Source of the DNA: Lachnospiraceae bacterium
GTDB taxonomy: Bacteria > Bacillota > Clostridia > Lachnospirales > Anaerotignaceae
Length of the DNA: 64,000 nt
Direction: 5' to 3'
NCBI GenBank assembly: GCA_910576545.1
Contig: CAJTKM010000002.1
Coordinates: 186,001 to 250,000, forward strand
Positions 51,684-60,693 of this stretch are shown in pieces. The position numbers and the translations under genes were made by a program. The notes beneath the pieces were generated by a model. It was not told the origin of the DNA, made no database searches, and saw only the letters and a program-made list of their open reading frames with translations. Every line of letters starts with the position of its first letter. Positions within the stretch are counted from its first letter, which is position 1.

Positions 51684-52940
51684 ATGGATAAATTGGTTGT
51701 GAAGGGCCGGAACCGGCTGAGAGGCGAGGTTACCGTCAGCGGGGCGAAAAACGCGGCGGTAGCGGTGATTCCGGCGGCTGTGATGGCCGGCGGGGTCAGC
51801 ATACTGGAAAACCTTCCTTGTATTGAGGACGTGCGGAACCTCTGCGCAACGATTGAAAAAATAGGCGGGAAATGCACATATCTGGATAAGCATACCGTGA
51901 AAATCGACTGTAGCCAGGGTGTTGCTTATCAGGCGGATTTCGAGGAGGTACAGCAGTTGAGAGCCTCCTATTATTTGCTGGGGGCTTTGCTGGCGCGGTA
52001 TAAACAGGCGGAAGTGGCAATGCCGGGCGGCTGCAATTTCGGCAAACGCCCGATAGATCTGCATCTGAAAGGTTTCCGCGCGCTGGGCGCCGTGGTGACG
52101 GAAGAAAACGGTGTAATCAAAGCGCGTGCGGAGCATTTGAAAGGTGCGTCTATTTATCTGGACCAGGCAAGCGTGGGCGCAACAATCAATATCATGCTTG
52201 CCGCAAGCATGGCGGACGGCGTGACGACCATTGAAAATGCCGCGAAGGAACCGCATGTCGTAGACACCGCCAACTATCTGAATATGATGGGCGCGAATAT
52301 CAAGGGCGCGGGTACGGACGTGATTCGTATTAAGGGCGTAGAATCCCTGAAAGGGGCGCAGTATACTATTATCCCTGACCAGATTGAGGCAGGGACGTAT
52401 ATGATTGCTGCGGCAATTACGGGCGGCGATGTTTTAGTGAAAAATATTATCCCGAAGCATATGGATTCGCTGACGGCAAAGCTGGACGAAATGCATGTGA
52501 AGGTAGATGAAGGCGATGATTCCATACGTATCATTGCGGATACGCCACTGCAGGCGGTTAATGTGAAAACGATGAGTTATCCCGGATTTCCAACGGATTT
52601 GCAGCCACAGATTGCCGCATTGCTGAGTGTATGCGGCGGGCGGAGCGTGCTGACGGAAAATGTCTGGGACAACCGCTATCAATACATAGAAGAGCTGCGC
52701 AAGCTGGGCGCGAAGGTAGAAATCAACGGCAGGATCGCTGTGATTGACGGCATCGACCATTTTACAGGGGCAGAGGTTCGCGCGACAGACCTGCGTGCCG
52801 GTGCGGCGATGATTCTTGCCGCGCTTGCGGCGGAGGGCGAAACGGTGATTGACGGCGTGCGCTATATCGACCGCGGATATGAGGATGTGGAATATAAATT
52901 TCAGGAGATGGGCGCGGATATCCGGCGCATCAAAGGCTGA
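51684..52940 (+). CDS. murA: UDP-N-acetylglucosamine 1-carboxyvinyltransferase
   Basis: First committed step of peptidoglycan synthesis: adds enolpyruvate from PEP to UDP-GlcNAc; cytosolic, target of fosfomycin. It is 418 aa. The N-terminal substrate site is VSGAKNAAVAVIPAAVMAGG, and the active-site loop is MPGGCNFGKRPIDLHLKGFR with Cys117, so fosfomycin sensitivity at this residue is expected. The start at 51684 (MDKLVVKGRNRLRGEVTVSG) was chosen because the frame before it has no family similarity. A GNAT gene follows after 12 bp. Confidence 0.96.
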   Translation: MDKLVVKGRNRLRGEVTVSGAKNAAVAVIPAAVMAGGVSILENLPCIEDVRNLCATIEKIGGKCTYLDKHTVKIDCSQGVAYQADFEEVQQLRASYYLLGALLARYKQAEVAMPGGCNFGKRPIDLHLKGFRALGAVVTEENGVIKARAEHLKGASIYLDQASVGATINIMLAASMADGVTTIENAAKEPHVVDTANYLNMMGANIKGAGTDVIRIKGVESLKGAQYTIIPDQIEAGTYMIAAAITGGDVLVKNIIPKHMDSLTAKLDEMHVKVDEGDDSIRIIADTPLQAVNVKTMSYPGFPTDLQPQIAALLSVCGGRSVLTENVWDNRYQYIEELRKLGAKVEINGRIAVIDGIDHFTGAEVRATDLRAGAAMILAALAAEGETVIDGVRYIDRGYEDVEYKFQEMGADIRRIKG

Positions 52941-52952
52941 GGGGGCGGAAAC

Positions 52953-53414
52953 ATGCTGCGGCAGGCTGTTCGGAAGGACGAGAAAGCGGCATATGAGCTG
53001 ATTTGCGATATGGAGCAGACAAGGCTGGACGAGGCAGCGTTTCATGAGATTTTCTGCGGACAGCAGGAAAATCCGGCATACTGCCCGCTGGTTTATGAAA
53101 CGGCGGAGGACGGCGTAATTGGTTTTTTGAATCTGCGCATGGAAAGCCATCTGCACCACTGCGGGTGTATTGCGGAGGTGATGGAGCTGGCTGTGGCGGA
53201 AGGGCACAGGAGCAGCGGGATTGGTCGCGAGTTGTTCCGCGAGGCATGCCAGCAGGCAAAGGCGCGGGGCTGCATACAGATAGAGGTCTGCTGCAACCGG
53301 CTGCGGCTGGATGCGCACAGGTTTTATGAGCGCGAGGGCATGAAGAAGTATCATTTCAAGCTGACGATGAATCTGGCTGGGGAAACGGCGGCGGAGAACC
53401 GGCTGGGGATATAA
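52953..53414 (+). CDS. GNAT-family N-acetyltransferase
   Basis: A 153-aa GNAT fold acetyltransferase. The acetyl-CoA motif is AVAEGHRSSGIGRELFREAC (R/Q-x-x-G-x-G/A form), preceded by IAEVMELAVAEG and followed by EVCCNRLRLDAHRFYEREGM. It is co-transcribed with murA, 12 bp downstream. The substrate is unknown; the tail MNLAGETAAENRLGI is variable. Confidence 0.9.
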   Translation: MLRQAVRKDEKAAYELICDMEQTRLDEAAFHEIFCGQQENPAYCPLVYETAEDGVIGFLNLRMESHLHHCGCIAEVMELAVAEGHRSSGIGRELFREACQQAKARGCIQIEVCCNRLRLDAHRFYEREGMKKYHFKLTMNLAGETAAENRLGI

Positions 53415-53417
53415 ATG

Positions 53418-53655
53418 GAAGACCTTGGGACCCTGCCCCAATCCCCCGCAAGGGACGATGTCCCTTGACCCGTTACCCACCGCGCGTCTGCACGGTGGAA
53501 AGCAGGGATTAGGGTCAAAGCATTTGCGCTGCATAATGGTTTTTCAGCCTTTTTCCCAGTATTATTCCCCTTCAGACGCATGAAATGCGGCTGGCAGATG
53601 GGTCAAGGGCTGAAAGCCCTTGCAGGGTGCGGGACAGAGTCCCGCGGTTTTAAAT
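53418..53655. repeat. Modular palindromic intergenic repeat, copy 10 (double)
   Basis: AAGACCTTGGGACCCTGCCCCAATCCC, AAGGGACGATGTCCCTT, CCACCGCGCG...GCACGGTGG, then, after a short spacer, CAGACGCATGAAATGCGGCTG, AGGGCTGAAAGCCCT and GCGGGACAGAGTCCCGC. It fills the gap between the GNAT gene and yycJ. Confidence 0.82.
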
Positions 53656-53675
53656 TCTAAAAAGAGGAGTTTGAC

Positions 53676-54464
53676 ATGGAGTTTTGTACGATTGCCAGCG
53701 GGAGCAGCGGCAACAGCACATATATTGGGACGGAATATACCAAAATATTGATTGACGCGGGGGTCAGCGGCAAGCGCATACAGGATGCGCTGGGCCAGTT
53801 GGGTATCTCCGGCGAGGATATTGACGCACTGTTCCTGACCCATGAACATATAGACCATATACAGGGCGCGGGAGTCATTTCCCGCCGTTTTCATGTACCG
53901 ATTTACGCAACAGAGGAAACCTGGGCGGCAATCGGTGACAGCCTCGGGAAAATTGCGCCGAACGACAAACGCTATGTTTACCCCGGCGAGGTCTGTGCGG
54001 TGAACGATATCTGCGTGCGCCCGTTTTCCATACCGCATGATGCGGCGGAGCCTGTGGGCTATAACGTGATGGCGGAGGACCGCAAAGCCACACTGGCAAC
54101 GGATATTGGACATGTGACCGATGAAATCTGTGAAGCATTGGCGGACAGCGATATCCTGCTGCTTGAGGCAAACCATGATGTGGAAATGCTGAAAAAAGGC
54201 GGATACCCGCGCTTGCTGAAAGAGCGCATATTGGGCGAAAATGGACACCTTTCCAACCATACAGCGGGAGAACTGCTTTCCTCTGTCATGAGCGGCAGGC
54301 TGAAACATGTTTTTCTGGGGCATCTGAGCAAGGAAAACAATACGCCGGATTTGGCGTATGGTACTGTGGAACGTATCCTGTGGGAACACCATATCCAAAA
54401 CGGGCGGGACCTGCGGCTGGACCTGGCGGGGCGTTCGGCAGTCGGACGCAGGGCGTTTGTATAG
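53676..54464 (+). CDS. yycJ: YycJ/WalJ-like metallo-beta-lactamase-fold hydrolase
   Basis: A 262-aa MBL-fold protein. It begins MEFCTIASGSSGNSTYIGTE, has the metal motif LTHEHIDHIQG (HxHxDH), then FSIPHDAAEPVGYN, TDIGHVTD and EANHDVEM, and the closing His in FLGHLSKENN. The family is linked to coordination of wall growth and DNA replication in Bacillus, probably as a nuclease. AAAGAGGAG precedes the ATG. The rlmH start lies 9 bp after its stop. Confidence 0.92.
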   Translation: MEFCTIASGSSGNSTYIGTEYTKILIDAGVSGKRIQDALGQLGISGEDIDALFLTHEHIDHIQGAGVISRRFHVPIYATEETWAAIGDSLGKIAPNDKRYVYPGEVCAVNDICVRPFSIPHDAAEPVGYNVMAEDRKATLATDIGHVTDEICEALADSDILLLEANHDVEMLKKGGYPRLLKERILGENGHLSNHTAGELLSSVMSGRLKHVFLGHLSKENNTPDLAYGTVERILWEHHIQNGRDLRLDLAGRSAVGRRAFV

Positions 54465-54473
54465 GAGGCTGTG

Positions 54474-54953
54474 ATGAGGGTAACGGTCATTTGCGTAGGC
54501 AAATTAAAGGAAAACTACTGGCGGGACGCTGTGGCGGAATATACGAAGCGGCTGGGGCGGTATCATAAACTGGAAATCGTGGAGCTGCCAGATGAGAAAA
54601 CGCCGGAAAGCATGAGCTCTGCGCAGGAGGAGGAAGTGAAGCGGCGGGAAGGCGAACGGATACTGAAAGCCTTGAAAGAGGAAGCATTTGCCGTTGCGCT
54701 GGCTGTGGAGGGCAGGCCGCTTTCCTCGGAAGAGCTTGCAGCATTTTTGGAGAAAAAAACGGTGGAGGGGACGAGCCATATTGCGTTTTTAATCGGCGGC
54801 TCTCTGGGGCTTTCGCCGGAAGTCATGCGCCGCGCCGATTTCGCGCTGAGCTTTTCACGCATGACGTTCCCGCACCAGATGATGCGCGTGATACTGCTGG
54901 AACAGGTTTATCGTGCGGAGCGCATCCGGCGGGGCGAGCCTTATCATAAATAA
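54474..54953 (+). CDS. rlmH: 23S rRNA pseudouridine-1915 N3-methyltransferase
   Basis: SPOUT methyltransferase modifying pseudouridine 1915 of helix 69 in 70S ribosomes. It is 159 aa, the standard length. It begins MRVTVICVGKLKENYWRDAV. The AdoMet knot is IAFLIGGSLGLSPEV and the C-terminal signature SFSRMTFPHQMMRVILLEQV. I chose the ATG at 54474, 5 nt after GGAGG, rather than the GTG immediately before it. It is last in the yycJ-rlmH pair. Confidence 0.96.
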   Translation: MRVTVICVGKLKENYWRDAVAEYTKRLGRYHKLEIVELPDEKTPESMSSAQEEEVKRREGERILKALKEEAFAVALAVEGRPLSSEELAAFLEKKTVEGTSHIAFLIGGSLGLSPEVMRRADFALSFSRMTFPHQMMRVILLEQVYRAERIRRGEPYHK

Positions 54954-54959
54954 CAAAAC

Positions 54960-54994
54960 AAAAAAGGCTGGAAGGCGCAGCCTGAGCCTTTTTT
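54960..54994. terminator. Bidirectional terminator between rlmH and tetR
   Basis: AAAAAGGCT...AGCCTTTTT outer stem with an inner GGC...GCC, between convergent genes. Confidence 0.8.
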
Positions 54995-55005
54995 GATATA
55001 CGTCA

Positions 55006-55569
55006 TCAGCCCTTCAAAAGCTGTTCCAGCACAGGGAGGCTGGCAAGATATTTATTTTCAAACGGTTTCTGTCCGACAAACACCAATATCCCAAACAGCC
55101 CGATCAGGAATGTGCCGGTAAGCGCGGCAAGGTTCCGCGCGCGCGGCGGCTGTATCCCCTGCCGAATCAGCGCGGAGACAAGGGAATGTTCCAGCTGATG
55201 CAGATATTCAGGGCATTGGGAGGGGGACTGCTCCGCCAGAACGCCGGAAGGCTCAAATATCATACGGATAATCAGTCGCGCAGAGGTATCCTCCGCATCT
55301 GTCAGACGTTTCTGCATGGCAAGCACAAAGGACTGCAAAAGCGAGAAGGGCGGCTCGTCCCTGGCGAAAAAGCGGGAAAGATACAGGCATTCCTGCGCGG
55401 AAACGCTTTCGGCAACGGCGCGGAACAAATCTTCCTTGCTTTTGAAATGGGAATAAATCGTCTGCTTTTTTACGCCGCTTTCTTCGGCGATAAATGAAAG
55501 AGAAGTATTTTCATAACCGTATTTGGCAAAAAGAATCTGCGCCTGCGCCTGAATCTCATTTGCACCCAT
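55006..55569 (-). CDS. TetR-family transcriptional regulator
   Basis: A 187-aa TetR repressor: the N-terminal helix-turn-helix is AQILFAKYGYENTSLSFIAE then ESGVKKQTIYSHFKSKEDLF, and the helical ligand domain follows to the end. The start at 55569 (MGANEIQAQ) follows AGGAGGAACATC. The leader contains two palindromes, a likely self-operator. No efflux gene adjoins it, so the target is not obvious from context. Confidence 0.9.
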   Translation of the reverse strand: MGANEIQAQAQILFAKYGYENTSLSFIAEESGVKKQTIYSHFKSKEDLFRAVAESVSAQECLYLSRFFARDEPPFSLLQSFVLAMQKRLTDAEDTSARLIIRMIFEPSGVLAEQSPSQCPEYLHQLEHSLVSALIRQGIQPPRARNLAALTGTFLIGLFGILVFVGQKPFENKYLASLPVLEQLLKG

Positions 55570-55658
55570 GATGTTCCTCCTGTTCTGAATCTTCCTGCGG
55601 TTTTGCGCCGCGTCACAGTATGAGCGATCATTTCTTTGGATCATGTCTTTCTCTTATG

Positions 55659-55717
55659 TACGTTTCGTATCCTTTGTATGACAAATACACTATACCATAT
55701 TTTCGGCAGTGTGAAAA
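55659..55717 (-). promoter_or_regulatory. tetR promoter and operator palindromes
   Basis: Minus strand TTTTCA (55717-55712), 17-bp spacer, TATAGT (55694-55689) with upstream TG. Just downstream lie TGTAT-TTGTC-ATACA and TACG-AAA-CGTA (55669-55659), both inverted repeats placed to block elongation. Confidence 0.6.
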
Positions 55718-56026
55718 CCGCCACACGCGGCATTTTTTCTGAAACAGGAAATTTCGGCAAAATGCCGAGGACGTGCAGAAAAGCAATGGAGAAGAAAAAC
55801 AAAAAAATTTGTGGAAAATAAGCGTTTTTTCTGCAAATACACCGTCAAACGGCAGTCCGGCGGCAGGGGAATTTCGGGCCGGGCGGCAGGAAATTTCCGT
55901 TTGCGGCGAAAAAGAGGGGCGGTGTTCCTGGCGGAGCCTGCCTGTGTTCCGGAAGGGCAGGAAAAAGTTCTAAGGATTGAAGGGGATGGATATGTATGTG
56001 GTAAGCGGATTTTTGGGGGGACGGAA
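55718..56026. other. Intergenic stretch with no confident gene
   Basis: A plus-strand frame extends the deacetylase gene back to 55811, but it lacks a ribosome site and a signal sequence. The region probably holds the deacetylase promoter. No clear -35/-10 pair was found. Confidence 0.45.
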
Positions 56027-56812
56027 ATGAAAGCAAATTGGAAAAACGGAGTGTTGTATGCCCTGCTGTTCGGATTCTGTTTCTGTGGAGGAAGGCTTGC
56101 CGCAAAACAGGACGCCATAGCGGCATCGGCAGACGAGCATCCCCGCCTTGCCATACTGATTGATGATTTTGGCTACCATGGGGAAGGGACGGAGGAAATG
56201 CTCAGTTTGCCGGTTGCGTTTTCGGCAGCGGTAATGCCCTTCTCAGACTGTACGGAGGAGGACGCGGCGCGCATACGTCAGGCAGGAAAGGAAATATTGA
56301 TACATATGCCGATGGAATCGCTGACGGGAAAGCGGGAATGGGTCGGAAAGAAAGGTGTTTTTCGGGAGATGACAGACGGGGAAATCAGGGCGGCAACGGC
56401 AGAGGCGTTTGCAATACTGCCGGATGCGGTTGGAATGAATAACCACATGGGCTCGGCGATTATGGAGGATGAACGCTGCCTTTCAGCGGTGATGGGCGTG
56501 CTTGGGGAAAAGGGCTGCTTTTTTGTGGACAGTATGACGACGGCGGACAGCTGCGGGGAAAGCGTTGCGGAGGCAAACGGCGTCTGCATATTGGGGCGCG
56601 ACGTTTTTCTGGACAGCACAAAAGATGTGGAGCAGGTAAAGGCGAATTTGCGAAAGGCGGCGGAGATTGCGGGGAAAAACGGGAGCGCAGTCGCGATTGG
56701 GCATGTTGGACCGGAAGGCGGGAAGACAACTGCTGAGGCGATTGCCGCGTTAATACCGGAACTGGAAGATGCAGGCATTGAATTTGTGACAGTCGGAGAA
56801 CTGGCAAAATAG
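56027..56812 (+). CDS. Divergent polysaccharide deacetylase family protein
   Basis: A 261-aa exported protein: an N-terminal signal or anchor (WKNGVLYALLFGFCFCGGRL) is followed by the divergent polysaccharide deacetylase (YibQ-like) domain. Seen are RLAILIDDFGYHGEGTEEML, VAFSAAVMPFS, ILIHMPMESL and GMNNHMGSAIMEDERCL, which carry the Asp and His residues of this fold. The ATG at 56027 follows GGGGGGACGGAA. It is likely to act on a wall or surface glycan outside the membrane. It is solitary, with a terminator. Confidence 0.88.
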   Translation: MKANWKNGVLYALLFGFCFCGGRLAAKQDAIAASADEHPRLAILIDDFGYHGEGTEEMLSLPVAFSAAVMPFSDCTEEDAARIRQAGKEILIHMPMESLTGKREWVGKKGVFREMTDGEIRAATAEAFAILPDAVGMNNHMGSAIMEDERCLSAVMGVLGEKGCFFVDSMTTADSCGESVAEANGVCILGRDVFLDSTKDVEQVKANLRKAAEIAGKNGSAVAIGHVGPEGGKTTAEAIAALIPELEDAGIEFVTVGELAK

Positions 56813-56829
56813 AAAAATGGAACATTATG

Positions 56830-56867
56830 AAAAACGGCGGGAGCTTCGGTGGAATTCTGCCGTTTTT
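56830..56867 (+). terminator. Terminator after the polysaccharide deacetylase gene
   Basis: AAAAACGGC...GCCGTTTTT, a 9-bp stem closing a 20-nt loop. Confidence 0.7.
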
Positions 56868-57021
56868 GCCGTTCGGCTGTTTCTATTCGTGTATGCATGG
56901 GGTTATGAATAATTATACAGCCTATTCTGTATAAAACGGCAGAATAATCAACAAAAAAGAACCGAATCCACATATATATTTGATATATATATACAAATCA
57001 ACGTATTTTTATCATTCCCTA

Positions 57022-57050
57022 TTGCATTTTTCCTCACCCTTTTGTATAAT
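57022..57050 (+). promoter_or_regulatory. argG promoter
   Basis: TTGCAT, 17-bp spacer, TATAAT. Upstream (56970-57000) lies an AT-rich ATATAT palindromic run where an arginine repressor could bind; no convincing ARG box was identified. Confidence 0.6.
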
Positions 57051-57111
57051 CCATGTATCGGTTGAAAGAAAACAGCCCCGCGGCGGGCATAGCAATAAGG
57101 AGGATATAAAA

Positions 57112-58323
57112 ATGAAACAGAAAATTGTACTGGCATATTCCGGCGGCTTGGATACATCCGTTATTATCCCCTGGCTCAAAGAGCATTATGACTGCGAAGT
57201 TATCGCTGTCTGCGGCGATGTCGGGCAGGGCAAGGAAACAGACGGGCTTGAGGAAAAAGCTCTGAAAACAGGCGCAAGCAAGCTCTACATTGCTGACCTG
57301 ACAGAGGAATTTATCACTGACGCGATTTATCCCTGCATTAAGGCAAACGCGGTTTATGAAGGCAAATATTTGCTTGGTACATCTATGGCACGCCCCATCA
57401 TTGCGAAAAAGCTGGTGGAGATTGCTAAAAAAGAAGGTGCGACAGCTATCTGCCATGGCGCGACGGGCAAAGGCAACGACCAGGTACGTTTTGAACTGAC
57501 AATTAAGGCTCTTGCGCCTGAACTGAATATCATTGCACCCTGGCGTCTGGATACATGGGGCATGGACAGCCGCGAAGCAGAACTGGCATATCTGGAAGCG
57601 CATGGGATTCCGTTTGAAGCGGGCCATGACAATTCTTACAGCCGTGACCGCAACATCTGGCACCTGAGCCACGAAGGCCTGGAGCTGGAAGACCCTGCGA
57701 ATGAGCCGAATTATAAGCACCTGCTGCAGCTTGGCGTTTCTCCGGAGGACGCGCCGGATACACCTGAATATGTGACGTTGGATTTTGAAGCAGGCGTGCC
57801 TGTGGCGGTCAATGGCGAAAAGCTGGGGCCTGTTGAAATGCTGAAAAAGCTGAATGAAATCGGCGGCAAAAACGGCGTAGGTATTGCGGACATCTGCGAA
57901 AACCGCGTTGTAGGCATGAAATCCCGCGGCGTATACGAAACACCCGGCGGTACAATCCTGTACTATGCGCACCGCGAACTGGAATACCTCTGCACAGATA
58001 AAAAGACGCAGGCCTTTAATGAAATCGCCAGCAACAAGTTTACAGAACTGGTATACAGCGGCGAATGGTTCACGCCCCTGCGCGAAGCACTGAGCGAATA
58101 TTTTGATAAAGTGAATGAAACGGTAACGGGTACTGTAAAGCTGAAGCTTTACAAGGGCAATATCATGCCTGCCGGCGCAACATCACCGTACAGCCTGTAT
58201 AATGAATCCATTGCCAGCTTCACGACCGGCGAACTTTACAACCACAAAGATGCTGACGGGTTCATCAACCTGTTCGGCCTGCCTTTGAAGGTCCGCGCAA
58301 TGATGCTGGACAAGAATAAATAA
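57112..58323 (+). CDS. argG: Argininosuccinate synthase
   Basis: ATP-dependent joining of citrulline and aspartate; cytosolic tetramer. It is 403 aa. The PP-loop [17 protein letters not shown] lies at the N-terminus. Other conserved blocks are [40 protein letters not shown] and the citrulline/aspartate site [13 protein letters not shown]. The start follows AAGGAGGATATAAAA. argH is downstream in the same direction, 486 bp away, with mobile and palindromic repeats between them. Confidence 0.97.
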   Translation: MKQKIVLAYSGGLDTSVIIPWLKEHYDCEVIAVCGDVGQGKETDGLEEKALKTGASKLYIADLTEEFITDAIYPCIKANAVYEGKYLLGTSMARPIIAKKLVEIAKKEGATAICHGATGKGNDQVRFELTIKALAPELNIIAPWRLDTWGMDSREAELAYLEAHGIPFEAGHDNSYSRDRNIWHLSHEGLELEDPANEPNYKHLLQLGVSPEDAPDTPEYVTLDFEAGVPVAVNGEKLGPVEMLKKLNEIGGKNGVGIADICENRVVGMKSRGVYETPGGTILYYAHRELEYLCTDKKTQAFNEIASNKFTELVYSGEWFTPLREALSEYFDKVNETVTGTVKLKLYKGNIMPAGATSPYSLYNESIASFTTGELYNHKDADGFINLFGLPLKVRAMMLDKNK

Positions 58324-58332
58324 AAAGATAAA

Positions 58333-58414
58333 ACTGCGGGACGCTGTCCCGCAGCCTGCAAGGGGCGTGCCCCTTGACCCGATTGCATACAGGCAAGCCT
58401 GTGTGCGGGGACTT
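58333..58414. repeat. Modular palindromic intergenic repeat, copy 11
   Basis: CTGCGGGACGCTGTCCCGCAG, AAGGGGCGTGCCCCTTGACCCG and GCATACAGGCAAGCCTGTGTGC, starting about 10 nt after the argG stop. Confidence 0.82.
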
Positions 58415-58415
58415 A

Positions 58416-58576
58416 GAGCCTATCCGTAAATTATCTATGCGCATCTTGCTTCATCTTTTCCGGCAGTCTTTGTCGCTTTTTCTTGCCGTACCACTTGGTA
58501 CGCCTGCAAAAAAGCTCCTTGCCTGCTGAAAAATCTGGCTGCGCAATCTGCACGTATCTTATTTATGGACAAGCTC
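58416..58576. mobile_element. 161-bp MITE-like element, copy B (inverted relative to copy A)
   Basis: Same length as copy A and about 95% identical by eye after reverse complementing. Ends are GAGCCTATCCGTAAAT and (reverse) GAGCTTGTCCATAAAT, with TTA flanks at 58413-58415 and 58577-58579. The central hairpin CGTACC-AAGT-GGTACG is kept. Confidence 0.88.
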
Positions 58577-58585
58577 TTAATTTAG

Positions 58586-58604
58586 ATGGTATACGGTATA
58601 CCAT
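58586..58604. promoter_or_regulatory. 19-bp perfect palindrome upstream of argH
   Basis: ATGGTATAC-G-GTATACCAT, a 9-bp inverted repeat around one base. It looks like a GntR-type or other dimeric repressor site. It lies 7 bp from the end of the 161-bp element's target repeat. Confidence 0.55.
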
Positions 58605-58626
58605 ATATATTTTACATAAGATAAAG

Positions 58627-58653
58627 ATACTCCCATCGGACAGGTGGGAGTAT
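58627..58653 (+). other. Stable leader hairpin upstream of argH
   Basis: ATACTCCCA...TGGGAGTAT, a 9-bp stem with a 9-nt loop, not followed by a T tract. It would lie in the 5' leader of an argH transcript started near the palindrome. Confidence 0.45.
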
Positions 58654-58699
58654 TCAATTCTGTTAAAAAAGGAAACTACAAAAATAAAAAATACCATTT

Positions 58700-58790
58700 A
58701 TGGAAAACGTAGTTTTCCATATAAAAGTTTTTGGTTCCGCTTTTTTCAAAAAGCGGACGGGTTTGGGCAGAGCCCAAGGTTCTTTATAAC
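58700..58790. repeat. Partial modular palindromic repeat, copy 12
   Basis: AAAACGTAGTTTT, TTGGTTCCGCTTTTTTCAAA with AAGCGG, and TTGGGCAGAGCCCAA ending AAGGTTCTT. It matches the last third of the tandem units at 6641-7050 and lies just before the argH ribosome site. Confidence 0.8.
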
Positions 58791-58809
58791 GAAAGAAAGG
58801 ATTGTTTTT

Positions 58810-60195
58810 ATGGAAAAAGCGAAACTCTGGGGCGGACGCTTCACGCAGTCCACCGACAGTTTTACCGACCACTTCCACTCATCTATCTCCTTCGACAGCC
58901 GCATGTACCGCGAGGACATCACCGGCAGTATGGCGCACGCCGCTATGCTCGGCAGGCAGGGCATTATCCCGAAAGCAGATGCGGACCTGATTATCAAAAC
59001 ACTCGGTGAAATCCTTGCGGATATCGAAAACGGCACTGTTTCATTCGACGAAAAAGCCGAAGATATCCACATGAACATCGAAACAATACTGATTTCCCGT
59101 ATTGGCGATGTGGGCAAACGCCTGCATACCGGCCGCAGCCGCAACGACCAGGTCGCGCTGGATACGCGGATGTACGCCAAAAAGGAAATTACGGCAGTCA
59201 AACAGCTTGTGAAAGACCTGATTGCAGAGCTGAACAGCCTTGCGGCGGAGCATACGGAAACCATACTTCCCGGCTATACCCATTTGCAGAGGGCGCAGCC
59301 TGTTACGCTGGCGCATCACCTGCTTGCGTATGTTGAAATGTTCAAACGGGATTATGAACGGCTGAACGATGCCTATAAACGCACAGACGTTATGCCCTTA
59401 GGCAGCGGCGCGCTGGCAACGACAACATATGACCTTGACCGTTATTCTGTTGCGGAAGAGCTTGGCTTTGCGGCGATTACGCTGAACAGTATGGACGGCG
59501 TTTCTGACCGCGATTTCTGCATCGAACTCGTTTCTGCGCTTTCTATCCTGATGATGCATCTGAGCCGTTTCTGCGAAGAAATTATACTTTGGAGCAGCCA
59601 CGAATTCCATTTTATTGAACTTTCTGACGCGTATTCCACAGGCTCCAGCATTATGCCGCAGAAGAAAAATCCTGATATGGCGGAGCTTATCCGTGGGAAA
59701 TGCGGACGGGTTTACGGACACCTTATCGGTCTGCTGACAACAATGAAGGGTCTTCCGCTGGCATACAACAAGGATATGCAGGAGGATAAGGAGGCCCTGT
59801 TTGACGCGGTGGATACCGTAAAAATGTGTCTGCCTGTATTTACAAATATGCTTGCGACCATGACAGTCAGGCCGGACGCAATGCTTGCGGCGGCAAAGGG
59901 CGGCTTTACAAACGCTACTGACGCGGCAGACTGGCTTGTCAAACAGGGCGTGCCGTTCCGCGATGCCCACGCCATCATCGGCAAGCTTGTGCTTTACTGC
60001 ATTGAACACGGTACGAATCTGGACGACCTTTCTCTGGAAGAATACCGCGCGGTTTCCCCTGTTTTTGATGAAAGCGTGTATGCGGCAATCAACGTAAAAC
60101 AGTGCGCACAGGCAAGGAAGGTTGTCGGCGGCCCTGCGAAAGAAGCGACAGAACAGGCAATTGCCGCAAATAAGGCGTATCTGGAAAAGCTGTAA
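58810..60195 (+). CDS. argH: Argininosuccinate lyase
   Basis: Splits argininosuccinate into arginine and fumarate, the last step of arginine synthesis. It is 461 aa. It begins [20 protein letters not shown]. The family signature [20 protein letters not shown] holds the catalytic Ser, and [20 protein letters not shown] is the other conserved block. The start at 58810 follows AAAGGA; the longer open frame upstream runs through the repeats and is not coding. It pairs with argG. Confidence 0.97.
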   Translation: MEKAKLWGGRFTQSTDSFTDHFHSSISFDSRMYREDITGSMAHAAMLGRQGIIPKADADLIIKTLGEILADIENGTVSFDEKAEDIHMNIETILISRIGDVGKRLHTGRSRNDQVALDTRMYAKKEITAVKQLVKDLIAELNSLAAEHTETILPGYTHLQRAQPVTLAHHLLAYVEMFKRDYERLNDAYKRTDVMPLGSGALATTTYDLDRYSVAEELGFAAITLNSMDGVSDRDFCIELVSALSILMMHLSRFCEEIILWSSHEFHFIELSDAYSTGSSIMPQKKNPDMAELIRGKCGRVYGHLIGLLTTMKGLPLAYNKDMQEDKEALFDAVDTVKMCLPVFTNMLATMTVRPDAMLAAAKGGFTNATDAADWLVKQGVPFRDAHAIIGKLVLYCIEHGTNLDDLSLEEYRAVSPVFDESVYAAINVKQCAQARKVVGGPAKEATEQAIAANKAYLEKL

Positions 60196-60235
60196 AAACG
60201 TAGTTTCCGCAGAACATAAAATCAGAAATATTTTC

Positions 60236-60273
60236 AAAAGCCCTGAAAGGGTTTACCTGTTCCAGGGCTTTTT
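60236..60273. terminator. Bidirectional terminator after argH
   Basis: AAAAGCCCTG...CAGGGCTTTTT, between argH and a convergent membrane-protein gene. Confidence 0.82.
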
Positions 60274-60276
60274 CTT

Positions 60277-60693
60277 TTAACTTCTTTTTTCATAATATAT
60301 CTTTGTGAACATCTCCGCGAAGAGGGACACAGTCAGGCAGAACGCCGCGCCGATGCCGATTCCAACGAAATACGCGCTTCCGGATATGCGGCTCATGGCA
60401 AAAAACAGCACCATGATAACGGAACAGCCAATCTGTGTAAGCTGGTGTGATTTGCTATTTGATTGTAACGCGATGAAGCGGTTGCGTTCTTCTTGTTCCT
60501 CCAGCTTGTCTTTCCTTGATTTTTCATAGGACAGGCTGCGCAGGAGGAAGGGAACGCCAATCAGTGCGCAGAAGCCTGCAAGAATGAGGTCATACGGCTT
60601 AAACTCTTTTATAAAGCACAAAACCACAAGCCCGACTGCCATAACAATGAAATAAACACCCACAAAAAACGTTTTTTTGTTATAAATTTTCAT
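60277..60693 (-). CDS. Hypothetical membrane protein (138 aa), partner of an XRE regulator
   Basis: A 138-aa protein with four hydrophobic helices in two pairs (about 9-28, 35-52, 85-101 and 108-128) around a charged segment (KSRKDKLEEQEERNR). Its start overlaps the upstream XRE gene by 14 bp, so translation is probably coupled. Small XRE-plus-membrane-protein pairs of this kind are common in Clostridia and the membrane partner has no assigned role. Confidence 0.75.
   Translation of the reverse strand: MKIYNKKTFFVGVYFIVMAVGLVVLCFIKEFKPYDLILAGFCALIGVPFLLRSLSYEKSRKDKLEEQEERNRFIALQSNSKSHQLTQIGCSVIMVLFFAMSRISGSAYFVGIGIGAAFCLTVSLFAEMFTKIYYEKRS

Noticed and set aside
5276-58790. Possibility that the palindromic repeats form a CRISPR array
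   Set aside because: The repeats are dispersed, modular and of variable length, with no regular spacers and no cas genes in the window.
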